Positions 52,838 through 62,026 of a stretch of DNA of 64,000 nt are shown in pieces. Every line of letters begins with the position of its first letter. Position 1 is the stretch's first letter. The notes below the pieces were generated by a model. The model was not told where the DNA came from. It did no database searches and was given only the letters and a program-made list of their open reading frames with translations. Origin of the DNA: JASLBX01 sp036374175. GTDB lineage: Bacteria > Actinomycetota > Actinomycetes > Jiangellales > Jiangellaceae. The stretch covers positions 37,198 through 101,197 of the forward strand of contig DASUUH010000088.1 in the NCBI GenBank assembly GCA_036374175.1. The letters are read 5' to 3'. The position numbers and the translations under genes were made by a program.

Positions 52838-52904
52838 GCGGCACGATCTTGGTGAGGATCAGACAAGATGGTCTAAAGCGGATGCATTTTCAAGATCGTG
52901 CCGC
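52838..52904. terminator. Inverted repeat between adnB and tesB
   Basis: GCGGCACGATCTTG (52838-52851) and its exact complement (52891-52904) are separated by 39 bases. The right arm belongs to GCATTTTCAAGATCG, repeated nearly exactly at 52945-52958, where it forms the stop and last codons of tesB. It lies between convergent genes and may stop transcription from both. Confidence 0.5.
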
Positions 52905-52950
52905 CGTTCTTCACAGCCCTCCTCGCACTGACCGGCTTGAGCAGAGCATT

Positions 52951-53817
52951 TCAAGATCGGGTCTTCATGCGGATAAGGCCCTCCTGGGCGACGGTGGCCG
53001 CTAGCCGGCCGTCGCGGGTGAAGACCCGGCCGATCGCCAGTCCTCGCCCGCCCGACGCCGACGGCGACACCTGGTCGTAGAGCAGCCACTCGTCCGCGCG
53101 GAATGGCCGGTGGAACCACATCGAGTGGTCGAGCGACGCCGTCTGTAGGCCCGGCGTACCGATGTGCAATCCATGCGGGATCAGTGCGGCGCCGAGCAGG
53201 CTCAAGTCGCTGGCGTAGGTGAGGATGCATGCATGGGTAGTCGGATCGTCCGGTAGCCGGCCCGCGGCCCGCATCCACAGCTTTGCCTGCGCGGGATGAT
53301 GTTCGGATTGCCAACCGCTGACCCGCCGCGAGTCGCCGGCGTACCGGATGTCGAGGGCGGCCCACTCTTTGTCCCACGCAGAGCGCGGCACGTTCGACAC
53401 CATCGCGAACAGTTCTGCGAGCTCGGTGCATTCGTCAGGCCCTGGGACGGCCGGCATGGCGTCCTGGTGGTCAAGGCCTTCCTCGGCGACCTGGAACGAC
53501 GCGGTCAGATAAAAGATCGCCTTGCCATGCTGGCGGGCCGCCACCCGCCGGGTGGCGAATGACCGGCCGTCCCGCACATGTTCGACGTCGTAGACGATCG
53601 GCACCGTCGGGTCGCCGGGCAGCAAGAAGTACGAGTGCAGCGAATGGACTGTTCGCTCTGCGGCAACCGTGCGCACGGCCGCGACGAGCGCCTGACCTGC
53701 TACCTGGCCGCCGAACATGCGCTGCAGCGACGTGTCCGGCTGGCGGCCCCGGAACAGGTTTTCCTCGATCCTCTCGAGGTCCAAGAGGTCGACGAGGTCG
53801 TCTAGCGACTTTGGCAC
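52951..53817 (-). CDS. tesB: Acyl-CoA thioesterase II
   Basis: Double-hotdog thioesterase of 288 residues that hydrolyses acyl-CoA to free acid and CoA. N-terminal features are NLFRGRQPDTSLQRMFGGQV and SLHSYFLLPGDP; the C-terminal hotdog has TASLDHSMWFHRPFRADEWLLYD with the catalytic aspartate. GTG at 53817 gives the E. coli length. The last residues MKTRS are encoded by a copy of the CAAGATCG repeat found in the adjoining intergenic region. Confidence 0.92.
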   Translation of the reverse strand: MPKSLDDLVDLLDLERIEENLFRGRQPDTSLQRMFGGQVAGQALVAAVRTVAAERTVHSLHSYFLLPGDPTVPIVYDVEHVRDGRSFATRRVAARQHGKAIFYLTASFQVAEEGLDHQDAMPAVPGPDECTELAELFAMVSNVPRSAWDKEWAALDIRYAGDSRRVSGWQSEHHPAQAKLWMRAAGRLPDDPTTHACILTYASDLSLLGAALIPHGLHIGTPGLQTASLDHSMWFHRPFRADEWLLYDQVSPSASGGRGLAIGRVFTRDGRLAATVAQEGLIRMKTRS

Positions 53818-53849
53818 GGACGCATGATCCCACACCTACGGGGACTTGG

Positions 53850-53891
53850 CCTGGTGGGCGACTTGTCCGGCCGGACACGCCGCCCACCAGG
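53850..53891. terminator. Hairpin with palindromic loop after the 5'-nucleotidase gene
   Basis: CCTGGTGGGCG (53850-53860) pairs exactly with CGCCCACCAGG (53881-53891). The space between holds the palindrome TGTCCGGCCGGACA (53864-53877), also present twice at 1031-1083. It lies ten bases beyond the nucleotidase stop and before tesB on the same strand. Confidence 0.65.
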
Positions 53892-53900
53892 GGCAGACGA

Positions 53901-55637
53901 TCAGTTCAGCCGGACAATCCGGCCTTCGAGCGTCGGCGTGATGACCCCCAAGGCCTTGATGTGCTCGAGGAGCACGTCGGCCATGATCTCGCGGGTCGCA
54001 GTGTCACCAGGATCCGCGGACAGCATTGTGTAGCCGTCCCCACCCGCGTTGACGAAGTCGTTCGTTGCGAGCACGTAGGTAGTGCCGTCCCGCGGGATCG
54101 GCGTCCCGTCGTCCAGCTGGACGCTGACCACGCGGCTGCCTGCCGGCAACGCCACGTCGTAGGTGAAGCGGAACCCGGAGACCTGCGGGAACCGGCCGTT
54201 GGCACTCGGCATCGCAGCCACACCGTGTTCGAGAATCTCCCAGAGGAGCTCGCCGGTGACCGTGCGGGTGATCACCTGATTGCCGAACGGCAGGGTGGCG
54301 AAGACGTCTCCGACGACGAGGTCCCATGGCGGTCCCGCGGCGTAGCCCGCCGCCGGGCGGCGAAGGCTGGTGTCCTGTGGTGCGTACGAAGACGGCAACG
54401 GAGTCCGGATCCCACCACCGTTCGTGAACGCGATGTCGGCGCCGTATCGCAGCCGCATGGAATCGGTGATCAGGTTTCCGAGCGGGGTCTCACCAACCCG
54501 CTCGACAGCCGGGGTGCCCCCCCGCGGGAAGGTATCCGTGGCCACGCCGATCTCAGCGTCGAACGCAGCGGCGAGGTCCTGGCGGAACGGCTGCAGCATC
54601 TCCACTATCGCCGGGTCCGGCGTGACGTTGCCGGCCACGGGTGTGACGAACTGGTTGCTGACGTCCACGAGCGAACCGTCGCGGCGATCGACGGTGAGCT
54701 TGGTGCGCGCGTACGTCGCGCCCCTGGACCGGTTCTCCACGACGAGCTGCCCGTTGATGACCGCCTCGAACTCCGCGTCGGTGTGGTCTCCGAAGATCAC
54801 GTGGAAACCCTCGACCGCGTTGGCGAAATCGACTAGTGGACCGGAGGGATTTCCTGCCGCATCGGTTCCGGTGATGCCCTTGTGAGTGATGACGATGAAG
54901 ACCTTCGCGCCGTCACGCGCAGCGGCCTCGCGGGCCTGGTTCGCAGCTTCGACCGCGTCCGTGACCTCGATCGTGCCGAAGTTGCCCGGGAAGACCAGTG
55001 TCGGCGCTTCTTCGTTCGTAAGACCGATGACAGCGACCTTGACGCGGTCCACTTCGAAGATCGCGTAGTCCTCGACACCCTTGAGGTTGTCGTCGCGGTT
55101 TTCGAGGTTGGCCGACACGTACTGGAACGGTGTGCCTGGCTCGTCGGTCGAGGCAGCGAGATCGATCATCTGCTGGAGGTGTTCGATGCCGCGGTCGAAG
55201 TTGTGGTTTCCGAACGTGTCGACGTCGAAGCCCATCAACCGCATGGCCAGCACGGCTGGTACCTCGTCGAAGAATCCGGACAACGGCGGTGCGGCCCCGT
55301 ACGCGTCGCCCGCGGTCAATGTGATGGTGCGACCGTCGAAGTCGGCGCGGTCTTGCTGCCAGTACGACGAGATGGCGGCGGCGCCACCGATGCCACCGCT
55401 CAGCGGGTCAAGCTGGGCGTGCCAGTCACTGACCGACAGAAACTGCATGGATACGTGGCAAGGGTCCTGGCTCGGCACCTCGACCGGCGGGCTTCCCTTG
55501 GCCTTCGACGACGCGCATGTGGTCGGCGGGCTGGCCGACGCGACGTTGCCCAGCACCGGCAGTGCCAGTACCAGTACGAATAGCAGGCCAATCACCCGCA
55601 GCGGCGAGAACCGCCGACTATTTTGCCACCCTGTCAC
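53901..55637 (-). CDS. Secreted bifunctional metallophosphatase/5'-nucleotidase
   Basis: Exported enzyme of 578 residues with a signal peptide (LRVIGLLFVLVLALPVLGNVASA). The calcineurin-like domain shows SDWHAQ, GDAYGAAP, GNHNFDRG and VITHKG. The usual GHxH site reads GDHTD and the residue after GNH is Asn, so metal binding may be altered. The C-terminal 5'-nucleotidase domain has GNLITDSMR, FTNGGGIR and ATNDFVNAGGDGY. GTG at 55637 is one of several adjacent starts. It likely releases nucleosides outside the cell; the EEP and DeoD genes lie upstream on the same strand. Confidence 0.88.
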   Translation of the reverse strand: MTGWQNSRRFSPLRVIGLLFVLVLALPVLGNVASASPPTTCASSKAKGSPPVEVPSQDPCHVSMQFLSVSDWHAQLDPLSGGIGGAAAISSYWQQDRADFDGRTITLTAGDAYGAAPPLSGFFDEVPAVLAMRLMGFDVDTFGNHNFDRGIEHLQQMIDLAASTDEPGTPFQYVSANLENRDDNLKGVEDYAIFEVDRVKVAVIGLTNEEAPTLVFPGNFGTIEVTDAVEAANQAREAAARDGAKVFIVITHKGITGTDAAGNPSGPLVDFANAVEGFHVIFGDHTDAEFEAVINGQLVVENRSRGATYARTKLTVDRRDGSLVDVSNQFVTPVAGNVTPDPAIVEMLQPFRQDLAAAFDAEIGVATDTFPRGGTPAVERVGETPLGNLITDSMRLRYGADIAFTNGGGIRTPLPSSYAPQDTSLRRPAAGYAAGPPWDLVVGDVFATLPFGNQVITRTVTGELLWEILEHGVAAMPSANGRFPQVSGFRFTYDVALPAGSRVVSVQLDDGTPIPRDGTTYVLATNDFVNAGGDGYTMLSADPGDTATREIMADVLLEHIKALGVITPTLEGRIVRLN

Positions 55638-55743
55638 CACAACCACCCGCCCCCAAGGCTCGATACGTGCTCGGTGCAAATCAGGGTCGCAGTCTTGCCG
55701 ATACAAGGTGTGCTGACAAGTGGTCTAGACGGCGAATTGGTCG

Positions 55744-56520
55744 TTACCAGTCCACATCGACGGTCACCGCTGTGTGATCGGAGATGCTCAAGCGGTGAGC
55801 CGCCACACGCTGCACGGTGAACGTGCCGAACCCGTCGGCCAGTACGTGGTCCCACTGCACCCTGGGACGCCAGGACGGGAACGTCGGGACCCGGGCCAGC
55901 TGCCGCCACCGGCTCACCAGACCGGGTACTCGGCCGGGCAAGTTGAGATCACCGAGCAAGAATCGCGGCCCCGGCATGCCGGCCGCCCAGTGCACGATCG
56001 ACCGCAGCTGGCGGACGTTCCAGCCCGGCACGAACGACAGGTGGGCCGCGATGGCGGTGAACGGCCCATCAGGTCCGACGATCACTGCCGCGAGCGCCAC
56101 GCGCGGATGGTCGTGAACGGGAGTCAGGCCGCGCTCGCCGGCAATCGTCAGTGGAATTGGAATCGGAGCGGGCGGAAACTGCCGGCCGTACCACCGCAGT
56201 ACCGGCAGCCGCGAGATCAGCGCAATTCCGAACGACGGGCCCGGCTCGTCCGACATCGGGTCCGCGGGGGTGAACGGCTGGTTCGCGATGCCGTTGAACG
56301 CCGGTGCGTACCGCCACCACGGCGCATCGAGCACAGCCGCGACGATTCCCGCCTGATCTGCCTTCTGGCTGCGCGGCTGGCCCCGATCGACCTCTTGCAG
56401 CGCCAGGACGTCGGTGTCGAGGGTCGCGGCTGCGGCGCCCAGGTCTTGCTCTCGAACCGTGCCGGCAGAAATGGACCGGCCGTGCAGGATGTTGAACGTC
56501 CCGAACCGGAGCCGTGCCAC
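55744..56520 (-). CDS. Endonuclease/exonuclease/phosphatase family protein
   Basis: EEP-fold phosphodiesterase of 258 residues. Visible motifs are RFGTFNILHGRS, LALQEVDRGQPRS, HLSFVPGWNVRQL, LLGDLNLPG and SISDHTAVTVDV. The substrate may be a phosphodiester in nucleic acid or lipid. It follows deoD with 22 bases between them and precedes the nucleotidase gene, suggesting a shared scavenging function. GTG at 56520 has no clear ribosome-binding site. Confidence 0.85.
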   Translation of the reverse strand: MARLRFGTFNILHGRSISAGTVREQDLGAAAATLDTDVLALQEVDRGQPRSQKADQAGIVAAVLDAPWWRYAPAFNGIANQPFTPADPMSDEPGPSFGIALISRLPVLRWYGRQFPPAPIPIPLTIAGERGLTPVHDHPRVALAAVIVGPDGPFTAIAAHLSFVPGWNVRQLRSIVHWAAGMPGPRFLLGDLNLPGRVPGLVSRWRQLARVPTFPSWRPRVQWDHVLADGFGTFTVQRVAAHRLSISDHTAVTVDVDW

Positions 56521-56542
56521 GCGAGGAAGGTTACCGACCGGA

Positions 56543-57262
56543 TCAGCCGGCAGCCGCTTCGGCGTACACCGTGTCGAGGGCCAGCTGCGCCGCGGAGGCG
56601 AAGGTGCGCTCCCGCTCCTGCGAGCTCGTCTCCTCACCGGTGACCAGGCTGTCGCTGACGGTGCATATCGTGAGCGCACGGGCGCCGTGTTTGGCCGCCA
56701 GCGTGTAGAGAGCCGAGGCTTCCATCTCGATGGCGAGCACGCCGTATTCCGCAAGCCGCTTGGTCAGTTCTGGACGGTCGTTGTAGAACGAGTCCGCCGA
56801 CATGACCGCCCCCACGTGGTACGGCAGACCTGCCGCCGCGGCGCCGTCCGCGGCCGTACGCAGCAACCCGTAGTCGGCGGCGGGGGCGAAATCGATGCCC
56901 TCAAAACGCAGGCGATTCATCGCCGAGTCGGTACACGCCGTCATCGCGATCACAACGTCACGAATGTTGACTCGGGGCACAAGCGCGCCGCACGAGCCCA
57001 CACGCACCAGGGTGCGCGCCCCGTAATCGGCGAGCAGTTCGTGCCCGTAGATGGCCAATGACGGCTGGCCCATGCCGGTGCCCTGGACCGAGATTCGCCG
57101 GCCGCGATAGGTCCCCGTAAAGCCGAGCATGTTGCGGACCCGGTTGTAGCACGAGACGTCGTCGAGATAGGTGCTGGCGATCCATTCGGCCCGAAGCGGG
57201 TCCCCGGGCAGCAGGACGGTCTCGGCGATGTCGCCGGGCTGGGCGGCGATATGCGTACTCAC
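56543..57262 (-). CDS. deoD: Purine-nucleoside phosphorylase, DeoD type
   Basis: Hexameric-type phosphorylase of 239 residues, the same length as E. coli DeoD. It cleaves purine (deoxy)nucleosides to base and pentose-1-phosphate. Motifs are AETVLLPGDPLRAE, GTGMGQPSLAIYGHEL, RVGSCGAL, EMEASALYTLAAKHG and TVSDSLVTGEET. A -10 hexamer TACGGT ends seven bases upstream of the GTG, so the transcript is probably leaderless. Confidence 0.93.
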   Translation of the reverse strand: MSTHIAAQPGDIAETVLLPGDPLRAEWIASTYLDDVSCYNRVRNMLGFTGTYRGRRISVQGTGMGQPSLAIYGHELLADYGARTLVRVGSCGALVPRVNIRDVVIAMTACTDSAMNRLRFEGIDFAPAADYGLLRTAADGAAAAGLPYHVGAVMSADSFYNDRPELTKRLAEYGVLAIEMEASALYTLAAKHGARALTICTVSDSLVTGEETSSQERERTFASAAQLALDTVYAEAAAG

Positions 57263-57294
57263 GGAGACGACCGTACTGGTTAGGGTCAGGGCTC
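57263..57294. promoter_or_regulatory. Compact divergent promoter of deoD and nudC
   Basis: Only 32 bases separate the two GTG starts. The minus-strand -10 TACGGT (57270-57275) and plus-strand -10 TAGGGT (57281-57286) sit seven and eight bases before their start codons, so both messages look leaderless and their promoters overlap. Confidence 0.45.
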
Positions 57295-58206
57295 GTGGAC
57301 CCTGCTCCGTACGCCCTGCGCCAGCCGCTCGCCTTCGCCCACTCGGTAATCGACCGAGCGGCCCACCGCCGACTTGACGATCGCTGGTTGGCCGAGGCGT
57401 GGGCCGATGAACGGACTCAAGTGCTCGTGGTCGCCGACGGCACCGCTCCGGTGGCGGACGGCCGGCTGGTGCTGGTGAGCCCGTCGAAGGCACCCGATGG
57501 CGAGAGATTCCTTCTCGGGGTGGACGGCGACGGCGTGGCCTACTTCGCGGTGCACGTCCCCGGACCGCATCCGGACCCACGGGCCGTCGGACTGCGGCGG
57601 GCAAGCCTGACTCTGGACGATCGTGACGGCGACCTGCTCGTGCACGCGATCGCCCTGGCGAACTGGCACACCACGCACGGCCACTGCTCGCGGTGCGGGG
57701 CGGTCACGGTGGCGGCTGAGGCGGGGCATCTGCGGCGGTGCCCGCAGGATGGTGCGGAGCACTACCCGCGGACCGATCCGGTGATCATCGTGCTGGTCGT
57801 GGACGAAACGGACCGGTGCTTGCTGGGACGTGATCCGAACTGGCCGGCGGGCCGGTACTCCACCTTGGCCGGTTTCGTCGAGCCAGGCGAGACGCCGGAG
57901 CAGGCGGTCCAACGGGAAGTCGCCGAAGAGACGGGGGTCATCGTTACGTCGTGCTCGTATGCCGGCAGTCAGCCGTGGCCGTTTCCGTCCAACCTGATGC
58001 TCGGCTTCTACGCCCGGGCCGCCGGCGAGGATCCGCAGCCGGACGGCGTGGAGATCAGCGACGCGCGCTGGTTTTCGCGAGCAGACTTGGCCGCGGCGAT
58101 CGAGTCGCGGGAGCTGATCGTCCCGCCGTCCGTGGCCATCTCGCGCCGCCTCATCGAAGGCTGGTACGGCTCCGAACTCCCTACTCTCGAACGGGGAGGT
58201 GGCTAG
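57295..58206 (+). CDS. nudC: NADH pyrophosphatase / RNA-decapping Nudix hydrolase NudC
   Basis: Nudix enzyme of 303 residues that hydrolyses NAD(H) and removes NAD caps from RNA. The zinc ribbon begins CSRCGAVT with a further cysteine (RRCPQDG). The Nudix box is GFVEPGETPEQAVQREVAEE and the NADH-specific motif SQPWPFPSNLM follows. Its TAG stop overlaps the stop codon of the convergent murA-like gene. Position before uvrD2-whiB7 matches mycobacteria. Confidence 0.93.
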   Translation: MDPAPYALRQPLAFAHSVIDRAAHRRLDDRWLAEAWADERTQVLVVADGTAPVADGRLVLVSPSKAPDGERFLLGVDGDGVAYFAVHVPGPHPDPRAVGLRRASLTLDDRDGDLLVHAIALANWHTTHGHCSRCGAVTVAAEAGHLRRCPQDGAEHYPRTDPVIIVLVVDETDRCLLGRDPNWPAGRYSTLAGFVEPGETPEQAVQREVAEETGVIVTSCSYAGSQPWPFPSNLMLGFYARAAGEDPQPDGVEISDARWFSRADLAAAIESRELIVPPSVAISRRLIEGWYGSELPTLERGGG

Positions 58207-59732
58207 ATGTTGCGGAACGTCTCGATCTGTGCACCGATGAGGTTGAGCCGTGCGGCCAGGTCCTCGTATCCGCGGTTGATCACATAGACGTTCCGAAGGA
58301 CGGATGTGCCGTGGGCGGCGAGCATGGCGATGAGAATCACCACGGCGGGACGCAGCGCCGGCGGGCAGATCACTTCAGCCGCCGACCAGCGGGTGGGGCC
58401 TTCGACGTAGATCCGATGCGGGTCGGCCAGCTTGACCCGGCCGCCGAGCCGGTTTAGCTCTGTCAGGTAGATCGCGCGGTTCTCGTACACCCAGTCGTGG
58501 ATCAGCGTCTCACCGACGGCCGTCGCGGCGATCGCGGCGAAGAAGGGCAGGTTGTCGATATTCAGGCCGGGGAACGGCATCGGGTGGATTTTGTCGATGG
58601 GGGAGTGCAGGGGCCCTGGCTGTACAGCCAAATCGACAAGCCTGGTGTGCCCGTTGGCGGCCAGGTACTCGTCGCTGCGCTCGTAGTTGAGGCCCATTTC
58701 CTCGAGCAGCGCGAGCTCGATCTCCAGGAACTCGATCGGAACCCGGCAGATGGTGAGCGGAGACGACGTGACAATCGCCGCCGTGAGCAGGCTCATGGCC
58801 TCGATGGGGTCCTCGGACGGTGCGTAGTCGACGTCGACGTCGATGTGCGGAACTCCGTGCACGGTCAGTGTGGTGGTACCGATGCCTTCAATGCGCACGC
58901 CCAACTTGGCCAGGAAGAAGCACAGGTCCTGGACCATGTAGTTGGAGCTGGCGTTGCGCACCACGGTGACGCCGTCCCGGCGGGCCGCCGCGAGCAGGAC
59001 GTTCTCGGTTACCGTGTCGCCCCGTTCGGTAAGCACGATGGGCCGGTTCGGCACGGTGGCGGCGTCGACCTCGGCGTGGTAGAGGCCGCCGGTGGCCTTG
59101 ATCTCCAACCCGAACGGGCGAAGTGCGATCAGATGTGGCTCGATTGTGCGGGTGCCGAGGTCGCAGCCGCCCGCGTACGGCAGCAGGAAGCGCTCGTAGT
59201 CATGCAGGAGCGGACCAAGGAACATCAACACGCTGCGGGTACGGCGTGCCGCGTCGGCGTTCATGGCGCCCAGATCGAGTTGCTCGGGACGGACCATCTC
59301 CAGATCGTTGTCGGCATTGAGCCACCGGCAACGCACGCCGATGCTCTCGAGCACCTCGATGATCCGGTGGACCTCTTCGATCCGGGCCACCCGGCGCAGT
59401 GTTGTGCGCCCACGATTGAGCAGGCTCGCGCACAGCAGCGATACCGCGGCGTTCTTGCTGGACTTGACGTCGATGCTGCCGGACAGCCGGCTGCCACCGG
59501 TGACGCGCAGGTGCATGGGGCCGGTGGTGCCAAGCGATACGATTTCTGAGTCGAGGGCCTCGCCGATCCGCGACAGCATCTCCAGGCTGAGGTTCTGGTG
59601 GCCGTGCTCGATCCGGTTGATTGCGCTCTGACTGGTATGCAGAATCTGGGCGAGCTGCGACTGGGTCCAACCCCGATGCTTGCGGGCATCGCGGATCAGG
59701 GAGCCGATTCGGCGGACGTAATCGTCGGTCAC
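58203..59732 (-). CDS. MurA-type enolpyruvyl transferase fused to an N-terminal HTH (XRE) domain
   Basis: Fusion of 509 residues. Residues 7-62 form an XRE-type DNA-binding domain (IGSLIRDARKHRGWTQSQLA). The rest is a UDP-GlcNAc 1-carboxyvinyltransferase fold: KSSKNAAVSLLCASLL, the catalytic cysteine C190 in AGGCDLGTR, and VYENRAIYLTELNRLGG near the end. Active-site residues are retained, so it may be an active, self- or cell-wall-regulating enzyme, a second MurA, or a metabolite-sensing regulator. A -10-like TAGAGT lies six bases before the GTG. Fusions of this kind are known in actinobacteria. Confidence 0.85.
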   Translation of the reverse strand: MTDDYVRRIGSLIRDARKHRGWTQSQLAQILHTSQSAINRIEHGHQNLSLEMLSRIGEALDSEIVSLGTTGPMHLRVTGGSRLSGSIDVKSSKNAAVSLLCASLLNRGRTTLRRVARIEEVHRIIEVLESIGVRCRWLNADNDLEMVRPEQLDLGAMNADAARRTRSVLMFLGPLLHDYERFLLPYAGGCDLGTRTIEPHLIALRPFGLEIKATGGLYHAEVDAATVPNRPIVLTERGDTVTENVLLAAARRDGVTVVRNASSNYMVQDLCFFLAKLGVRIEGIGTTTLTVHGVPHIDVDVDYAPSEDPIEAMSLLTAAIVTSSPLTICRVPIEFLEIELALLEEMGLNYERSDEYLAANGHTRLVDLAVQPGPLHSPIDKIHPMPFPGLNIDNLPFFAAIAATAVGETLIHDWVYENRAIYLTELNRLGGRVKLADPHRIYVEGPTRWSAAEVICPPALRPAVVILIAMLAAHGTSVLRNVYVINRGYEDLAARLNLIGAQIETFRNI

Positions 59733-59932
59733 GACGGGACTCTAACGCAGCCGGTATCTCACAAGTGAGTTCGAGGCAGTGGGAATTACGCCGGATTCTG
59801 CGCCTCCCGGGTGGCCTTACGAAAAGATCACAATCTGCGTGGTGATATAGCGATCAGGCCGCAGGAAGGTGTACCAGATTTCACCCGCCACTCGCCGCGG
59901 ACCGTCGGAGTCAGATGCCAAGATAAGACGCC

Positions 59933-62026
59933 ATGGGTGGCCCCGACGTGCTTGCCGCGCTCGATCCGGAGCAGCGCGAGGCCGCGACTGCGCTTACCGG
60001 GCCGGTGTGCGTGATCGCCGGTGCGGGAACCGGCAAGACCCGGGCCATCACACACCGGATCGCACACGGCGTGCTCACCGGCGTGTACGACCCGCGCAGG
60101 GTGCTCGCCGTCACATTCACCACGCGGGCGGCCGGCGAGATGCGCGGGCGGCTTCAGACTCTCGGTGTCGACGGCGTGCAGGCCCGGACGTTCCACTCGG
60201 CCGCGCTGCGCCAAGCGCGGTACTTCTGGCCCCAGGTCACCGGCGCCGAACTGCCGCGTATCGCGGAGTCGAAGTTGCCGTTGGTCAACGCCGCGGCCGG
60301 GCGATGCCGGGTCAGTACCGATCGGGCCATGCTGCGTGACCTGGCAGCAGAGATCGAGTGGGCGAAAGTCACAAACGTGTCACCGGACGTCTACGCGGCC
60401 GCTGCGGCTCAGGCCGGGCGGCAACTGCCGGGGGCAGATCCGGCAACGATCGCGCGGGTGTACGCAACGTACGAGGAGCTGAAGACCGACCGCTCGCTGA
60501 TGGACATGGAGGACATCCTGCTCGCGGCCGTAGGCCTGCTCGGCAGCCATCCGGGGGTGGCAGACGCCGTGCGTTCCCAGTACCACCACTTCGTGGTTGA
60601 CGAGTACCAGGACGTGTCTCCGTTACAGCAGCGCCTACTCGACCTCTGGCTGGGTGAGCGCGACGACGTGTGCGTCGTGGGCGATCCCGCCCAGACGATC
60701 TACTCCTTTGCCGGAGCCCGTGCCGAGTACCTGGTTCAGTTTCCCCGCCGGTATCCGGATGCACGCGTGGTGCGGCTCGTCCGTGATTATCGATCTACCC
60801 CTCAGGTCGTCGCCGTGGCCAATGCAGTGCTGCGGCACGGTCGCGATGCCGCGGCGGCCAGCGCCGTAACCCTCGAGGCCCAGCGGCCCGACGGCCAGGA
60901 TCCCGTCTTCGCCGAACATCCGGACGAGATCGCCGAAGCCGCGTGGGTGGCGGAGGCGATCACGCAGCTGGTGGCGGCCGGTACGCCGCCGCGCGAAATC
61001 GCCGTCCTATACCGCGTCAACGCACAGTCAGAGGCATACGAGAAGGCGCTTGCCGATGCCGGCATCCACTACGTCGTGCGGGGCGCCGAGCGGTTCTTCG
61101 AGCGCGCTGAAGTCAAGCAGGCCGGCATGTTGCTGCGCGCGGCGGTACGAGCCGGTGACGGCGGCGCCGAAGCTCCTGATGCCGCTGCAGCCACGGCGGC
61201 AGTGCTGAGCAGTGCGGGGTTCACCGAGCTGCCACCGCCCGGCGGTAGCGCCGCACGTGATCGGTGGGAGTCGTTGAAGGCAGTCGTCGACCTGGCGGCA
61301 GAGGTGGTGGCGCGCAAGCCCCAGGCCGGGCTCGCCGAGGTTGTGGCCGAGTTCGAAGGGCGCGCCGCTGCACAGCACGTTCCGGTCGCTGACGGCGTGA
61401 TGCTCGCGTCGCTGCATGCGGCCAAGGGACTGGAGTGGGACGCCGTGTTCATCGTCGGCTGCCACGACGGCATGCTGCCGCTGGTGTATGCCGAGACTCC
61501 GGCTGAGATTGCTGAGGAGCGGCGGCTGCTGTATGTCGGTATCACCCGGGCTCGAGCGGCACTCCACCTGTCTTGGTCGCTGTCCCGGACTCCCGGCGGG
61601 CCGGCTAATCGGCTGCCGAGCAGATTCCTCGACGGCGTGCGCTCATCTTCGGTACGGCCCGCCGGCGGGCCGTCCCGCCGTCGCGCTGACAGGGCGCGGG
61701 GGCCGGCCCGGTGCCGGGTGTGCCGTTCGCCACTGGCATCCGCTGCCGAGCGCAAACTGGGCCGGTGTTCCTCATGCCCGAGTTCGATGGATCACCAGCT
61801 GTTCGAGGATCTTCGGGCCTGGCGACTCAAGCGCGCGCACGAACAGAAGGTGCCGGCCTTCGTGGTGTTCACCGATGCCACGCTGGTGGCGATCGCCGAA
61901 TCGGTGCCGGTGGATGTGGCGTCATTGGCGGCTGTTCCAGGGGTCGGACGCGCCAAACTGGACCGCTATGGTTCCGAGGTACTGGAGCTCTGCTCGGAGG
62001 CAGCCGAAAAAAGAGTCAAAAAATAG
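59933..62026 (+). CDS. uvrD2: UvrD2: UvrD/Rep helicase with zinc finger and HRDC domain
   Basis: DNA helicase of 697 residues. Walker A is AGAGTGKTR (K35), with VVDEYQDVSPLQQ, GDPAQTIYSFAG and HAAKGLEWDAVFI. A tetracysteine zinc motif CRVC...CSSC and a C-terminal HRDC domain (VPVDVASLAAVPGVGRAKL) identify mycobacterial-type UvrD2. The final codons AAA AAA TAG form the AT-tract next to the promoter of the whiB7 leader, so the promoter overlaps the gene end. Confidence 0.93.
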   Translation: MGGPDVLAALDPEQREAATALTGPVCVIAGAGTGKTRAITHRIAHGVLTGVYDPRRVLAVTFTTRAAGEMRGRLQTLGVDGVQARTFHSAALRQARYFWPQVTGAELPRIAESKLPLVNAAAGRCRVSTDRAMLRDLAAEIEWAKVTNVSPDVYAAAAAQAGRQLPGADPATIARVYATYEELKTDRSLMDMEDILLAAVGLLGSHPGVADAVRSQYHHFVVDEYQDVSPLQQRLLDLWLGERDDVCVVGDPAQTIYSFAGARAEYLVQFPRRYPDARVVRLVRDYRSTPQVVAVANAVLRHGRDAAAASAVTLEAQRPDGQDPVFAEHPDEIAEAAWVAEAITQLVAAGTPPREIAVLYRVNAQSEAYEKALADAGIHYVVRGAERFFERAEVKQAGMLLRAAVRAGDGGAEAPDAAAATAAVLSSAGFTELPPPGGSAARDRWESLKAVVDLAAEVVARKPQAGLAEVVAEFEGRAAAQHVPVADGVMLASLHAAKGLEWDAVFIVGCHDGMLPLVYAETPAEIAEERRLLYVGITRARAALHLSWSLSRTPGGPANRLPSRFLDGVRSSSVRPAGGPSRRRADRARGPARCRVCRSPLASAAERKLGRCSSCPSSMDHQLFEDLRAWRLKRAHEQKVPAFVVFTDATLVAIAESVPVDVASLAAVPGVGRAKLDRYGSEVLELCSEAAEKRVKK

